Of a stretch of DNA of 64,000 nucleotides, positions 26,744-37,459 are shown piece after piece (positions within the stretch are counted from its first letter, which is position 1; each line of letters opens with the position of its first letter). The stretch is taken from contig NZ_AKWZ02000007.1 of NCBI RefSeq assembly GCF_000306235.2, positions 10,722-74,721 on the forward strand, given 5' to 3'. The notes beneath the pieces are model-generated. The model was not told the origin of the DNA and searched no databases. It saw only the letters and a list, made by a program, of their open reading frames with translations. This DNA is from Leptospira fainei serovar Hurstbridge str. BUT 6. GTDB lineage: Bacteria > Spirochaetota > Leptospiria > Leptospirales > Leptospiraceae. The position numbers and the translations under genes are program-made.

Positions 26744-28021
26744 GGTACAAACCGGAGACATCGGTAACAGAATAGACCTGTGACATAGGTAACACTGAAA
26801 TTTAGGCAAATGGAGGAAAATCCTTTGCCGTGGAAAGAGGTGTCCCCTATGGACGAGAAAGTAAAATTTATTGCCGCAGTATGCGACGGAACGGTTTCCA
26901 TAAGTTCTCTTTGTGAAACATTTGGAATAAGTAGAAAGACGGGATACAAGTGGCTTGAACGGTATCGGAAGGAAGGCCCTGAAGGTCTTTTGGAGAGAAG
27001 TAGGGTTCCGCACACAAACCCGAACCGAGTAGGTTTTGCGGAAGAGCGGTTGATTCTTGCAGTTCGTAAGCAGCACCCTACTTGGGGACCTCGCAAATTG
27101 CTTGTAGTACTTGAGGGAAGTCATCCGGAAATTATTTGGCCTGCAGCGAGCACGATCGGCAGTATTCTTAAGAAAAGAGGTTTAGTAAAGCCCCGTAAGA
27201 AGAGAGGAGGAATGGTTCGTTTTTCGGAACCTTTCCGAGGTTATGATCATCCGAATGCGGTTTGGTGTGCTGATTTCAAAGGTGATTTTAAAATGCGAGA
27301 CGGAATTCGTTGTTATCCCTTAACAATATCCGACGGTTACAGTCGGTTTCTTCTAAGTTGCAAAGGGCTATCAGGCACAAGGACTTACGAAACAAAGAAG
27401 GAATTTGAGAAGTGTTTTCGAGAATACGGCCTTCCGAATGCGATTAGAACGGATAATGGAATTCCGTTTGCTGCCGGGTCGGGAATTTCCCTATTATCAA
27501 TGTGGTGGATCAAATTAGGTATTTTTCCGGAAAGGATTCATCCAGGGAAACCACAAGAGAACGGAAGGCATAAAAGAATGCATAGGACGTTGAAGGCAGA
27601 AGCGGTTTATCCGATTCGTTCTAATATGAGACAGCAGCAAAAGGCATTCGATCGTTTTAGAGCGGAATATAACCATGATCGTCCCCATGAGGCGTTAGGT
27701 CAAAAGCCGCCTGCGAAGATCTATAAACCTTCCCTAAGATCCTATCCGAATCGTCTATCCGAGATATTTTATCCGGATCATTTTGAAATTCGTAAAGTCG
27801 ATGACGGTAATTTTTATTGGAAAAATCAAAGATTCTTTATTACGAAGAGTTTAGGTGGAGAGAATATCGGCCTTGAACCTGTCGACGACGGCATATGGGC
27901 CATTTATTTCAGCTTTGTGAAAATAGGTTATTTGAATGAGAGCACAAAGAAAATATCTAGGACTTTGAAAGTGTAACCCATGTCTCCGGTCTAAAGTGTT
28001 ACCTATGTTCCAGGACGTACA
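26744..28021 (+). mobile_element. IS481-like insertion sequence, about 1.28 kb
   Basis: Imperfect terminal inverted repeats of about 50 bp bracket one transposase gene. Each end carries two tandem copies of a box like GACATAGGTAACAC: left 26752-26795, right 27971-28013, the latter holding the transposase stop. Extending outward, the left tip is GGTACAAACCGG and the right tip, read inward, TGTACGTCCTGG. Outside the tips, CCCCACC on the left and ACCCTTCC on the right would rejoin to the start of the dispersed repeat seen at 12362, with ACC as a short target duplication. Exact tips are inferred from that reconstruction. Confidence 0.7.
26810..27976 (+). CDS. IS481-family DDE transposase
   Basis: A 388-residue protein, apparently intact. 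The N-terminal helix-turn-helix reads SISSLCETFGISRKTGYKWLERY. The rve-type integrase core has CADFKGDF (first Asp), IRTDNG (second Asp) and GKPQENGRHKRMHRTLK (Glu). Residues 310-388 form the C-terminal beta-rich tail. The ATG at 26849 has GAGG eight bases upstream and may be the true start, giving 375 residues; the ATG at 26810 is weaker. It lies inside the inverted repeats described above. Confidence 0.88.
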   Translation: MEENPLPWKEVSPMDEKVKFIAAVCDGTVSISSLCETFGISRKTGYKWLERYRKEGPEGLLERSRVPHTNPNRVGFAEERLILAVRKQHPTWGPRKLLVVLEGSHPEIIWPAASTIGSILKKRGLVKPRKKRGGMVRFSEPFRGYDHPNAVWCADFKGDFKMRDGIRCYPLTISDGYSRFLLSCKGLSGTRTYETKKEFEKCFREYGLPNAIRTDNGIPFAAGSGISLLSMWWIKLGIFPERIHPGKPQENGRHKRMHRTLKAEAVYPIRSNMRQQQKAFDRFRAEYNHDRPHEALGQKPPAKIYKPSLRSYPNRLSEIFYPDHFEIRKVDDGNFYWKNQRFFITKSLGGENIGLEPVDDGIWAIYFSFVKIGYLNESTKKISRTLKV

Positions 28022-28130
28022 ACCCTTCCTGGGCGGGGGCCGGAGCGAAGCGGTGGAATTGCCTTATTTCACAAAAATTGAGAGGCTGCAATTCTTTTTC
28101 ATTTTGCAATTCGTGTGGGAGTTCCAACAG
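28022..28130 (+). repeat. Dispersed intergenic repeat, copy B (right part)
   Basis: Starts ACCCTTCCTGGGCGGGG, then GGCCGGAGCGAAGCGGTGGA exactly as copy A, an A/T-rich middle with TTTCATTTTGCAATTC, and ends GTGTGGGAGTTCCAACAG. The first hairpin arm (CCCCACC, 26737-26743) lies on the far side of the insertion sequence. It occupies the space between the insertion sequence and the 3' end of the ThyX-like gene. Confidence 0.75.
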
Positions 28131-28208
28131 ATTTCTTCCCGCATCCGATCGAAGCTTTGTAAAAAAGGGCAGGAGAGTGAGACCTATACGCCTATCTGGC
28201 AGGTCGAA

Positions 28209-29858
28209 TTAGAGGGTCCGATCATACTCGCTTAATTCCTTTTTCCAAACCTGAGTCCCGCAATAATGATCGCCCTCGGGGCAATACGGTTTTACATCTC
28301 CTTGAAGTCGGATCCAACAAGGGGCTTTAATCCATTTTGCGATCTGAGGATGAACTTGGCCGATGTCGGAAAGTTCATTGATGGACGCTTGGAAAATTTC
28401 CTCTTGGGCGTTATAACAGGTTCGGGCTCTCCATTTATGGTGGAGATTCAAAAGGTCTCCGCCCTCATAAAAACGGATCGGGAATGCATTCGGAAGTAGA
28501 TACGTAGCATATTCCGGTTTTCCTCCAGCCTCCAAAAAGCGGTTCAGGTTTTTGAAAATGCCGTCCATCTTGGTTCTGTAAGTTTCTTCCAATTGCGAAT
28601 ACTTTAAGACGACTTTAGGAAGAATATAATCCGGCATTCCTGCATACTGTGACATCAATACAGGGCGGGATCCCGGAACCATTCTGTGTCTTTGGTCTTG
28701 ACTGTCTGCAGTATGAGAAATTCTTTTTTTGAACGTATAATGAACGTTAAACATCGCTCTAGATAGTGAACTCATAGTCGTTTCGTTCAGAGTCGAAGTT
28801 AGATGCCTATTTTTGCTCGGATCCATTACCAAACGAATCGCGTCTTCATCGCTGAGGGAGGTTTTTGAAATTCCGAGCGCCGATCGGACGGATGAAGCCA
28901 GAACTTCCGGGCCATTCGACGCATGTGATACCAAACGAGAATAACGCGCATCCAAATCTACATCGAATTCCCTTACGAAATTTTGCGCGTGCGCAGGTCT
29001 GTATTCCCGTGCATTGTCTTGGTAGAATTCCGTAAAGAAACGATACTCAGAAGTTTCTTCCAATGGAATCGGATCATCCATTTCTTCCACATAGAGAGGG
29101 TCCGATTCTCGTACCTTTTCTATCATCGCTTCGACGACGAATTTTTGTTCCTCAGGAACGTTAAACGAATTCATTAAACGATAATAGCGATGCAGAGTCA
29201 GTCCGTTGACCGAATGATAAAGATAGGTAAATGTCCCGAGAGGTAATAAATATCTAGCGACTTCTAAACATTTTTTCTTGATGGCAGCCTGCCATTTTTC
29301 GGGGTAGCTGGCTCTGGCTTTGTAAACTAGGAAATATTCGTCCTGAATAAACGGGTGCAGAAGTTCGACAAATTCGAAATATGCATTGGACGCAAATTCG
29401 ATCGCTTCAGTATACAGCTCAAATTGCTTCCCGTCCAGATTAGGAGGAATATAATAATTTTCTCTTTTTACTTCGACATATCTCTGGCTGACTTGCTCGG
29501 AGTTATAATACGGATGGGAATGTAAGAAAGACCACACGAATTGGCGGGAGACTTTATCCAGGGTAAAAATAAAATGGGGATGCTGCCGAGTCGTAAGGTG
29601 TCCCGCTTTCTTCGTGGATTTTGCCACTTTATCCCGAATTTCCAAAGATTTTTCGGAGCTTACCATATCTTCCGGAAGCAAAATCCCCTTTGAAGAATAG
29701 CAGGTTCTTGCGGAAGCGATCGCGAGGTTAAACGGTTCTTTAGTGGAATCTAAAAGTTGGATAATCGGTTTCTGACTTTGCATGGCGTAAGAAGGGGAAG
29801 GATTCCCGGAAACGCTAGGATGGAAAATCATTCGTTTGGGGAAAGGATTTTCCGACAT
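28209..29858 (-). CDS. ThyX-family protein with duplicated domain (FAD-dependent thymidylate synthase-like)
   Basis: A 549-residue protein, about twice a normal ThyX. The N-terminal half contains [31 protein letters not shown] and [14 protein letters not shown], the last resembling the end of the ThyX signature (S-x-R-Y). The C-terminal half has [38 protein letters not shown] and [14 protein letters not shown], which supplies the RHR part of the motif. Functional residues thus look split between halves. ThyX makes dTMP using FAD, NADPH and methylene-tetrahydrofolate. No ThyA is in the window. It is preceded by 104 bp to the CzcA gene and followed by repeat copy B. Confidence 0.75.
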   Translation of the reverse strand: MSENPFPKRMIFHPSVSGNPSPSYAMQSQKPIIQLLDSTKEPFNLAIASARTCYSSKGILLPEDMVSSEKSLEIRDKVAKSTKKAGHLTTRQHPHFIFTLDKVSRQFVWSFLHSHPYYNSEQVSQRYVEVKRENYYIPPNLDGKQFELYTEAIEFASNAYFEFVELLHPFIQDEYFLVYKARASYPEKWQAAIKKKCLEVARYLLPLGTFTYLYHSVNGLTLHRYYRLMNSFNVPEEQKFVVEAMIEKVRESDPLYVEEMDDPIPLEETSEYRFFTEFYQDNAREYRPAHAQNFVREFDVDLDARYSRLVSHASNGPEVLASSVRSALGISKTSLSDEDAIRLVMDPSKNRHLTSTLNETTMSSLSRAMFNVHYTFKKRISHTADSQDQRHRMVPGSRPVLMSQYAGMPDYILPKVVLKYSQLEETYRTKMDGIFKNLNRFLEAGGKPEYATYLLPNAFPIRFYEGGDLLNLHHKWRARTCYNAQEEIFQASINELSDIGQVHPQIAKWIKAPCWIRLQGDVKPYCPEGDHYCGTQVWKKELSEYDRTL

Positions 29859-29962
29859 AATTCTATTTCTTATGTCGCTTTAAAATACGAAAAGTAGAAG
29901 CTAAGGCAATTGATTTTCAACCGTTTCTTCTATTCGGCTGTCAATTTTGCAGATTTGCTTCT

Positions 29963-32900
29963 TTATTTATTTTTATTCTTTGAAGATTTCTTAGTCTTTT
30001 TAGAAGGTTTCTCTTCTTCGTTCTCGGACTCATCGATCGCCGGATAGTCGGTCCAAGATTCGAATTCAACCGGAAGCGAAACATGATTCTTATTGCGGGA
30101 TTTTTGAAACTCCGCTTCCAATCTTTTTTTATTCAGTGCCTTCCGTTCTTCTTGGTGCTGATAAACGATTAGCAAATACTCCATAACGATCGGAAGTAAT
30201 ACTCGGGAAAGTACGGTAGCAACGATGACACCGAAAATTACTACGATCGCTAAGGGTCGTTGGACTTCGGCTCCGGCCATCGTTGAAATTGCCATCGGAA
30301 GAAAACCGACGGCTGCGATTATTTCCGTGGTCAATACGGGCCGCAGAGAATTGACTCCCGCACTGATGACGGCTTCGGATACGGTTAATCCTTTTGCCAG
30401 TTCTTCGCGTAATGTTGAAGCATATACGACACCATTCAATACGGCGATACCGCTTACGGCAATGAGGCCCACACCTGCGGGAATACTAAAAGGAAGTCCT
30501 CTGGCCACCAAGCCGATGATTCCTCCGGAAATCGCGAGCGGGACTACGATAAAAACGCCTAACGCATAATAGACGTTTCCGAATGCCGCCATGAGCATAA
30601 AGAAAATGATCGCGAGCGCGATCGGAACGACGAATAGAAGGCGATTTTTGGCTCGAATAAAGTTTTCAAACTGTCCACCCCAATCGGTTCTATATCCTTC
30701 CGGGAGAGTTCGTTCGAGTTCCGCCGTTGCCTTCTGAGCTTCGTTTACGAATCCCACTAAATCTCTTCCGCGAACGTTCGCTTCCACCATGATACGCCGT
30801 TTCAAAGCTTCTCGGTAAATGGCGGCGGGTCCTTCTTCGAATTGTATCGTAGCAACTTGCCCGAGAGGGATCGTGATTCCTCCGGATGTCATGACCGGGA
30901 TATTTTCCACTTCGCTTAAATCGGATACGTCAAGCTGTAATCGAACGACTAGGTCAAAACGTTTAAAGCCTTCGAAAACTCTTCCTGCAGTTCGGCCTAT
31001 TCTCAATGCTTCCACAGTCGTAAGAATTTCTTCCGCTTCGACTCCATATCTCGCCATTTTTTGTCGATCGGCTTTAATTTCGATTAGAGGAAGTCCTAAG
31101 ACTCGTTGAACTCTGAGATCCGCCGCACCGGGAACTTTTTTGATTTTCTCGGCAAATTTGGTCGCGGTATCCTTTAGCACCTGCAAATCGTCACCGTAAA
31201 TTTTGACGACGACGTCGGCCTTAGATCCGGATAGCAATGCATTAACCCTATTTTCGATAGGTTGAGAAAGTGCGATCGTGCTAGAGGGAACCGAATTTAA
31301 AATCGCATCTTTCATTTTGTCCATCAGCTCTTCTCGAGAGGAGGCGCTGGTCCATTCTTTTGCGGGTAGAAGCTTTACCATCGTTTCCCCTTCTTCCGTT
31401 CCCACCGGTTCCGCTGCGGATTCTCCTCTTCCCATTCTGGATACGGCGCCTAACACTTCCGGGAACTTTCCGATTACTTTCTCGAGTTCCGTATTCGTTT
31501 CCCTGGAATAGTTCAATGAAGTGGATGGAAGTCGTTTAATATCGATTGCAAATTCGCCTTCGTCGATCCTGGGTAAGAATTCGGAACCGAGAGTCGAACC
31601 TAAAATTAAAGAAATAGCAAATACTCCCACGCCTGCGCGAAGGAATAATTGTTTGTTCTTCATCCCGAAATCCAAAAGTTCGAGATATTTATCCGTGATT
31701 TTGTCCCAATATTTACTATGGTAAAACACGGGTTTGCGGAAGATGATGCTGGCCGCTGCGGGAAATGTAGTTAAACTGAATAAGAGCGCGGTCGCCAAAG
31801 AGATCGCTACCGTGATCGCCATCGGCTGAAACATTCTTCCTTCCACACCTTCCAGAGTCATGAGAGGAAGATATACGAGGAGGATAATCGCCACCGAAAA
31901 TGTAGCGGCTCTTGCGACTCTTACGCATGCTTCCGTAATAATTTCTTCGGCGGCAAGATCCCGATCGTCCTGAGTATTTTGTAATTCATAAAATGCTTTT
32001 CGTAAAATGAATCCATGAAGTATGGATTCAAGCATTACGATGGCGCCATCCACAAGAAGACCGAAATCTAGGGCTCCTAATGACATCAGGTTTCCTACGA
32101 TTCCGAACATTCTCATAAAAATTGTCGCAGCTAACATCGGTATCGGAATGGCTAAGCCGACTAGTAAGGCTCCTTTGACGGTTCCCATCGTTAGAATCAG
32201 GACTAGAATCACTAAAATTCCGGCCTCAGCCAAGTTCGTGAAGATCGTCCCGAGAGTTCGTCCTATAAATTCGGAGCGATCATAGAAGGTTATGATTTGC
32301 ATTCCGGCGGGGAGCCTGGTTTTTAATTGCTCGATTCGTTCTTTAACTCTCTTTACGACCTCCAGTGAGTTTTGCCCCATAAGCATCATTGCTGTGGCTC
32401 CGACGACTTCTCCTTTGCCATCCTTGGTGATCAAACCGAAGCGTAAAGCTCTCCCTGTTTCCACGTCCGCGATTTGACCTAGTAAAAGCGGAACTCCATC
32501 CCGCTCGGTCTTTACCGCCACATTACGGATTTCTTCTACGGTTTTAAACTGGCTTTCCCCTCTGATAACGATCTGTTCAGACCCTTTGGATATGTATCCG
32601 CCTCCGGTATTCTGATTGGCTGATTCCAATTTCTCGCAAAGCTGAGAGAGTGTGATATTATGAACGGCAAGTCTATGAGGATCGATTTTGATTTGGTACT
32701 GCTTTGCATTTCCTCCGATGATATTTACGTCGATAATTCCCTCGACCGACTTAATTTCCCGTGCGAGTTCCCAATCCATATAAGTTCTGAGTTCTTCCGG
32801 ATTATGACGATCGCTAGTTAAGACGAACTCGTAAATATCTCCTAGTCCCGTCGCGATCGGAGAGAGTTCCGGAGATCCGTATCCTTTCGGAATGAGGTTT

Positions 32901-33253
32901 TCTACGGCTCGAAGTCGTTCGTTAATGAGCTGCCTAGCTAAATAAATATCCGTTCCATCTTTAAAGATTGCGGTAACGCTGCTTACTCCGGTTCGAGAAA
33001 TGGAACGAATTTCCGTTACGTTCGGGACGCCTGTCAGTTCCATTTCTATAGGATACGTGATAAACTGCTCCACTTCTATAGGGGATAATCCCGGAGATTG
33101 AGTTACCACCGAAACTTGCACGTTGGTGATATCCGGAATTGCATCTATCGAGAGGTGATACGCATTAAATACGCCGATCGCGGTAACAATCCCGGTTAAA
33201 ACTAGAATTAGAATTCGGTTCTTGATGGAAAATCGTATCAATTTTTCGATCAT
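29963..33253 (-). CDS. CzcA-type heavy-metal efflux RND transporter
   Basis: A 1096-residue inner-membrane pump with 12 expected helices and two large periplasmic loops. The N-terminus [18 protein letters not shown] is typical, and the fourth helix carries [15 protein letters not shown], the signature of divalent-metal (Co/Zn/Cd) CzcA proteins, unlike CusA. The tail after the last helix is long and basic/acidic ([15 protein letters not shown]). It should expel metal ions by proton antiport. No membrane-fusion (CzcB) or outer-membrane (CzcC) gene adjoins it, so partners must be encoded elsewhere. The gene follows the methyltransferase on the same strand after 94 bp. Confidence 0.93.
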   Translation of the reverse strand: MIEKLIRFSIKNRILILVLTGIVTAIGVFNAYHLSIDAIPDITNVQVSVVTQSPGLSPIEVEQFITYPIEMELTGVPNVTEIRSISRTGVSSVTAIFKDGTDIYLARQLINERLRAVENLIPKGYGSPELSPIATGLGDIYEFVLTSDRHNPEELRTYMDWELAREIKSVEGIIDVNIIGGNAKQYQIKIDPHRLAVHNITLSQLCEKLESANQNTGGGYISKGSEQIVIRGESQFKTVEEIRNVAVKTERDGVPLLLGQIADVETGRALRFGLITKDGKGEVVGATAMMLMGQNSLEVVKRVKERIEQLKTRLPAGMQIITFYDRSEFIGRTLGTIFTNLAEAGILVILVLILTMGTVKGALLVGLAIPIPMLAATIFMRMFGIVGNLMSLGALDFGLLVDGAIVMLESILHGFILRKAFYELQNTQDDRDLAAEEIITEACVRVARAATFSVAIILLVYLPLMTLEGVEGRMFQPMAITVAISLATALLFSLTTFPAAASIIFRKPVFYHSKYWDKITDKYLELLDFGMKNKQLFLRAGVGVFAISLILGSTLGSEFLPRIDEGEFAIDIKRLPSTSLNYSRETNTELEKVIGKFPEVLGAVSRMGRGESAAEPVGTEEGETMVKLLPAKEWTSASSREELMDKMKDAILNSVPSSTIALSQPIENRVNALLSGSKADVVVKIYGDDLQVLKDTATKFAEKIKKVPGAADLRVQRVLGLPLIEIKADRQKMARYGVEAEEILTTVEALRIGRTAGRVFEGFKRFDLVVRLQLDVSDLSEVENIPVMTSGGITIPLGQVATIQFEEGPAAIYREALKRRIMVEANVRGRDLVGFVNEAQKATAELERTLPEGYRTDWGGQFENFIRAKNRLLFVVPIALAIIFFMLMAAFGNVYYALGVFIVVPLAISGGIIGLVARGLPFSIPAGVGLIAVSGIAVLNGVVYASTLREELAKGLTVSEAVISAGVNSLRPVLTTEIIAAVGFLPMAISTMAGAEVQRPLAIVVIFGVIVATVLSRVLLPIVMEYLLIVYQHQEERKALNKKRLEAEFQKSRNKNHVSLPVEFESWTDYPAIDESENEEEKPSKKTKKSSKNKNK

Positions 33254-33347
33254 AGTCGGTTCCGGGACAGAATACGAACAGCTTCAAATTTCGAGAATCA
33301 CTGTCGATAGGTTTTTCGTAAAAAGAACTCGAGAGCGAATGGTTCAG

Positions 33348-34112
33348 TTAGTTTTTGAGTAATAGGAGAATCTTCATTCCTTCCCGCTCCGTCTGCTTTC
33401 GGAGAGAAAAGCCCGATCGAGTCAGCATACGTGATAAATGATCGATAGGCAGGATCAATTTATAGTAAGAGCTGTTGCTGAAATTCCATTGATGACCGTC
33501 CCATTGATGAAAGAGATCGGTTACAAGAACCTTCTTCTCCTCGAACGAAAGTAAACAGGAGAAGATTCTATCTTTTTCGGTACGAACGGGGAAACCGGTC
33601 TTTTCTCCCGGTTTTCCGTAGCTTAGGTCTCTATAACCTAAGATAATATATGCACCTGATTTTAAGAAATAAGACCAGAGAGAAATAACCATTTGTACTT
33701 GTTCCAAGGATTCGAGATGAGCCAGAGTATCTCCCATGCATAGCAGTAGTTCGGGACTTTCCCCCGCGTACAAGCTAGGATTTGTAAAGTCGGCAGACTT
33801 CGTTTCCACGGATAATCCCCGATTTCTTTGTCGGAGTTGAGTGAGTAAATCATGGCTAAAATCAATCGCAACTACGTTGAATCCAAGTCTGGCAAGAGGG
33901 AAGGATTGAATTCCATTTCCGGCGCCTAAATCCCAAGCCAATCCGTTGCTTTTAGGCAAGATTCTCCAACTGCGGAAGAGATCCTCTTCTTCCTTTTCTC
34001 TTTCTTCGAGATTTCCCAACATCCAGGCGTATTTTTCCGACAAGAAGCTATCGTAATGAATTTTAGGGGTTTGCATTAGAGTTTCTATGTTTGTTAACCG
34101 GTCGATGGACAT
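33348..34112 (-). CDS. Class I SAM-dependent methyltransferase
   Basis: About 254 residues from the ATG at 34112 (a TTG at 34118 is also in frame; neither has a clear ribosome site). LAWDLGAGNGIQSFPLARLG is the SAM-binding motif I near residue 58, followed by VVAIDFSHDLL (acidic residue of motif II) and LLCMGDTLAHLESLEQV. The C-terminal part (DLFHQWDGHQWNFSNSSYY) is of the substrate-binding type seen in small-molecule methyltransferases. The substrate is unknown. It is 31 bp from the adenylate cyclase gene and may share its transcript. Confidence 0.75.
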   Translation of the reverse strand: MSIDRLTNIETLMQTPKIHYDSFLSEKYAWMLGNLEEREKEEEDLFRSWRILPKSNGLAWDLGAGNGIQSFPLARLGFNVVAIDFSHDLLTQLRQRNRGLSVETKSADFTNPSLYAGESPELLLCMGDTLAHLESLEQVQMVISLWSYFLKSGAYIILGYRDLSYGKPGEKTGFPVRTEKDRIFSCLLSFEEKKVLVTDLFHQWDGHQWNFSNSSYYKLILPIDHLSRMLTRSGFSLRKQTEREGMKILLLLKN

Positions 34113-34148
34113 TCGCAAAAAGTAAAATGCGGATTTTCCGAAAACGAA

Positions 34149-35453
34149 TTACGTTAGCCGGTAGATCAGCACTTCTTCTTCCCTTCCTTTTACTTTTACG
34201 GGCGGCAAGCTCTCCGCCTGCATATAGTGTTTTATTTGCTCGTAAACGGAATCGGTTACGAGGAGTTCCGTTCCGTAATCTTTGTTTAGCTGTTCGACCC
34301 GGGAGGCGAGATTTACGGTATCTCCGATGATCGTGTATTCTTTGCGTTGGGACGAGCCGACATTGCCGGTCATTGCTTCTCCGGAATGCAGACCGATTCC
34401 GATTTTTGTTTCCGGAATTCTTTGAGCGAGATTCAGTTCGGCCACCTTTTCTATAATTTCCAACGAAGCTTTTACTGCATTTTGAACGTCTTTGCCCGGG
34501 TCGGATAAGGGGGCTCCGAAAACAGCCATGAAGCCGTCTCCCAAAAACTTATTTATGATTCCATTATTCTTGTTCACGATATCGATCATATCCTCAAAAA
34601 GTGTGTTTAAATACGTGATCACTTCCGTAGGACTTTTTTTCTCGGAAAATTTCGTAAAGTTTCGAATATCAAGAAACATGACGCAGACTTCCCGGCTTTC
34701 CGAGATTCCCTCCGTTTTTTGGCTCATCAGTCGATCCACGACGGAAGGAGAAACATACTGTCCGAACATTCCCACTATCTGATTTCTTTCCTCTAGAATT
34801 TTATAAGAATTTCGTAATGTGTTTCGTAGCCGAATTCCTACGAGGCCGGCTATGATACCGGATGCGATGAACATTAACGAGCGCATTACGATCGGAATTT
34901 TTGAATAGAAGAAAGCGTAATCGAAATCGTTTTGGAAAGCCGTATTCGGATTGTAAATCCATCCTATAATAAGAAATTCTATGCCCGCGACGAGTCCGGT
35001 GAACAAAGATAATCCGAATTCCATCCGGAGCACGGACAATAGAATAAACATGAAAAACAGGTTGGGCAGCGGTGAATTCAAAACTACGACCGGAGATCCG
35101 TAACCGTTCACCAATATAAATAGGGTTGCCGCCGGAATGGATGTTTCAACAAAAGCGTTTCCGAAACGAGGGAAAAGCGGGAGAGGTTTTCCGAGCGTTG
35201 CCCAATAATTTAACAGCTTTAACACGCCGAATTCATAAATATTTCCGAATAAAAGAATTCCGATGACGATCTCGAACGGGAAGGATAGGCCGATGCTTTC
35301 GTTAAATTTTTCCCGAACGAAAATCGCAAGGGACGTCCAAATTGTCATCGTCGTCAGAAAGATAAGCAGTAAGATTTTACTTCTTATTCTTTCGCTCTGT
35401 AGGATTTCCGATTCTAGAGTGTCCGAGAAGGTATCGAAAATTTTAGGTGCCAT
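34149..35453 (-). CDS. Membrane class III adenylate cyclase
   Basis: A 434-residue protein. The N-terminal 200 residues carry about six membrane helices, then a short coiled linker (RNTLRNSYKILEERNQIVG) and the catalytic domain. VCVMFLDIRNFTKFSEK gives the metal-binding Asp, NKFLGDGFMAVFG the second Asp and the base-reading Lys, and YTIIGDTVNLASRVEQL the second base-reading Asp plus transition-state Asn and Arg. The Lys/Asp pair indicates ATP, so cAMP is the expected product. The membrane part would sense an unknown signal. It follows the GT-C glycosyltransferase gene by 41 bp. Confidence 0.9.
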   Translation of the reverse strand: MAPKIFDTFSDTLESEILQSERIRSKILLLIFLTTMTIWTSLAIFVREKFNESIGLSFPFEIVIGILLFGNIYEFGVLKLLNYWATLGKPLPLFPRFGNAFVETSIPAATLFILVNGYGSPVVVLNSPLPNLFFMFILLSVLRMEFGLSLFTGLVAGIEFLIIGWIYNPNTAFQNDFDYAFFYSKIPIVMRSLMFIASGIIAGLVGIRLRNTLRNSYKILEERNQIVGMFGQYVSPSVVDRLMSQKTEGISESREVCVMFLDIRNFTKFSEKKSPTEVITYLNTLFEDMIDIVNKNNGIINKFLGDGFMAVFGAPLSDPGKDVQNAVKASLEIIEKVAELNLAQRIPETKIGIGLHSGEAMTGNVGSSQRKEYTIIGDTVNLASRVEQLNKDYGTELLVTDSVYEQIKHYMQAESLPPVKVKGREEEVLIYRLT

Positions 35454-35494
35454 CGATCATGTTTCCTTTTAGCGGCGGAGCGAATTTGTATTTA

Positions 35495-36886
35495 CTACCT
35501 GACCTTTTTAAGGTCAATGAGTTTCCTTTTTTCCCAGAATAATGCGATCAGGACTGGACCATATTCTAAAATCATAAAAATAGGGTCGTCGACATACGGA
35601 ATTTGTCTATAGGTTGAATACGATAGTATCCAAACCCCGGCGACGACCTGAGGCCAAATTTCCTCCGTAAAGACCGAGCCGGCTAGTAGCGGAAGAATGT
35701 ACCAAGGGTGAATGGTAGTAGAGAACAGATAGTAAATTCCGAGTAGAGAAACCCATGTACTTGCAATGAATTTTACGTCAGCTATCCGTCTCGATTGGCG
35801 AAAGGAATATACGATGATTGCGGCCGAACCGAGGACTGCGAGATGACGACCGGCAGAATACGGATACCAGGAAAAACTTAACGCGTACTTCCAAAGATAA
35901 TATAAACCTCCGTGATATTCGAAGAGCTTAAAATAAACTCCGATTCCGTTCTTCCATTGTTTCTCGATCGTTTCAAGAAGGTTTATCGAATCTATTGCCC
36001 ACGCGGATAGAAGCAAGACGGGAATCAGTAAGATTAGGAAAGAAAGCGATTTTTTGGAATATCTCCTATCTTTTCCGATTCGGAAGAGAATCAACGGCAA
36101 CATAAGTAAGGGAATCACTTTGGTAAAGACCGCGGCCGTGTACGCTAAGCCGGTTTCCAATCTCTTATTTCTTTTCCAAGCTAACATCGCAAAAAGCAGG
36201 AAGAATATCAGTATGGGTTCGGGATGACCGCTGCCTGCCCCTTCCAATACGACCAAAGGATGCAGCCAATATTTTAGAAAATTCGGATTCTCTCCTTCCT
36301 TTCGAAAAGTAAGAAGGAGTCGAAGCACTGCCAACTCGAAACAAAACAAGATCCCTTTCCAGAAAATGATTCCCACCCATATCGATTGAAACTCTTTCAT
36401 ACTCCATGCGGAAGCCGAAAAGAATACCTGAAGGACGGGAGGATATACCGAATAAAATCGCGAGGAATTCATTCGTTCTAATAATTCCGTTCCGAGCGCC
36501 GATTCCTCGGACGATAAAAATGAAACTTTCAATTCTTGCGGTAGGTTTGCGTAAGGAGAGAGTAAATGAATGTCTAAAAATCCATCCCATAAAAAACGAT
36601 ATACGTCTTCGGACAGTACGGGTGGAAGAAATACGAAAAATAGTCTAAGTAAAATTCCGGCGGTAAGTCCGAAGGATTCCCCGATCGCCGTAATCTTTGA
36701 GTATATAATAAAAATATAATATGAAAGAAGGCTAAACGCGAAAAGGATAATCAAGTGCCAAAAGTCGCTTCGCGAGTGATAGAGTGGGAAGTAGGCTAAG
36801 GGGAGAGCCCAGGCAAATAAGAGAAAAGAAACGAGCAAATACCGCTTTCCGAGCTTAAAAAAGTACATAGTTGTTAAATTGGTCAT
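35495..36886 (-). CDS. Polytopic GT-C glycosyltransferase (mannosyltransferase-like)
   Basis: About 463 residues with ten or so hydrophobic helices. SEDVYRFLWDG near residue 93, in the first periplasmic loop, is the acidic motif of polyprenyl-phosphate-sugar-dependent GT-C enzymes, followed by SPYANLP. The rest is membrane (HPLVVLEGAGSGHPEP, TTIHPWYILPLLAGSVF). It probably transfers a sugar to a lipid-linked or surface glycan on the periplasmic side. The ATG at 36886 is preferred over a TTG at 36895. It diverges from the DUF4395 gene. Confidence 0.72.
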   Translation of the reverse strand: MTNLTTMYFFKLGKRYLLVSFLLFAWALPLAYFPLYHSRSDFWHLIILFAFSLLSYYIFIIYSKITAIGESFGLTAGILLRLFFVFLPPVLSEDVYRFLWDGFLDIHLLSPYANLPQELKVSFLSSEESALGTELLERMNSSRFYSVYPPVLQVFFSASAWSMKEFQSIWVGIIFWKGILFCFELAVLRLLLTFRKEGENPNFLKYWLHPLVVLEGAGSGHPEPILIFFLLFAMLAWKRNKRLETGLAYTAAVFTKVIPLLMLPLILFRIGKDRRYSKKSLSFLILLIPVLLLSAWAIDSINLLETIEKQWKNGIGVYFKLFEYHGGLYYLWKYALSFSWYPYSAGRHLAVLGSAAIIVYSFRQSRRIADVKFIASTWVSLLGIYYLFSTTIHPWYILPLLAGSVFTEEIWPQVVAGVWILSYSTYRQIPYVDDPIFMILEYGPVLIALFWEKRKLIDLKKVR

Positions 36887-36973
36887 TTTGTTCAATATAG
36901 CGAATTTTTTCTTGAGTAAGAAAAGCCGGTATTAAAGTCTTGAAAAAGGGCATTTTATGGGAGGATTCGTACC

Positions 36974-37459
36974 ATGATTCAAATCGGAAATTTTCCTGAT
37001 TCAGTCAATGAGGTGGCTGCAAGAACGGTAGCCGGTCTAGTCGTATTGCTTGCCGCTGCAACGATTTGGACTCTATCCATTTGGTTGGCAATCGCCTTAA
37101 CCTACGGATTTCTGGCTCGCGTTCTGTATGGACCGAGATTTTCATTCTTTGCTCGATTGGCGATTCACGTTTTAGTACCTCTTATGGGTTTTGCGGCCAC
37201 GAACGTTCCGGGACCTCCGAAACGCTTTGCTCAATTTGTAGGCTTACTTTTTAGCGGTACTGCCTTGACTCTTCTTCTTCTCGGCCAAATCCAAGCCTTC
37301 CGGATTGTACTAGGAATCCTCGTCCTTTTTGCAAGTTTGGAGAGCTTCGTCGGATTTTGCGCGGGTTGTTTTGTTTTCGGCTATTTGATGAAGTGGGGAG
37401 TGATTCCACAAGAAGTTTGCGAAAAATGTAACAATCTTACGTTTGTTTCGAAGAATTAA
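36974..37459 (+). CDS. DUF4395 membrane protein
   Basis: A 161-residue protein with four hydrophobic helices. The conserved signature of the family is visible: NEVAARTVAGLV at the N-terminus, ARVLYGPRFSFFARL, VPGPPKRFAQFVG, and LESFVGFCAGCFVFGYLM. A C-terminal CEKCNN pair with the earlier CAGC suggests a metal or redox site. Function is unknown in the family; some members neighbour thioredoxin-like genes, but none is adjacent here. GGGAGG precedes the start by about eleven bases. Confidence 0.75.
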   Translation: MIQIGNFPDSVNEVAARTVAGLVVLLAAATIWTLSIWLAIALTYGFLARVLYGPRFSFFARLAIHVLVPLMGFAATNVPGPPKRFAQFVGLLFSGTALTLLLLGQIQAFRIVLGILVLFASLESFVGFCAGCFVFGYLMKWGVIPQEVCEKCNNLTFVSKN

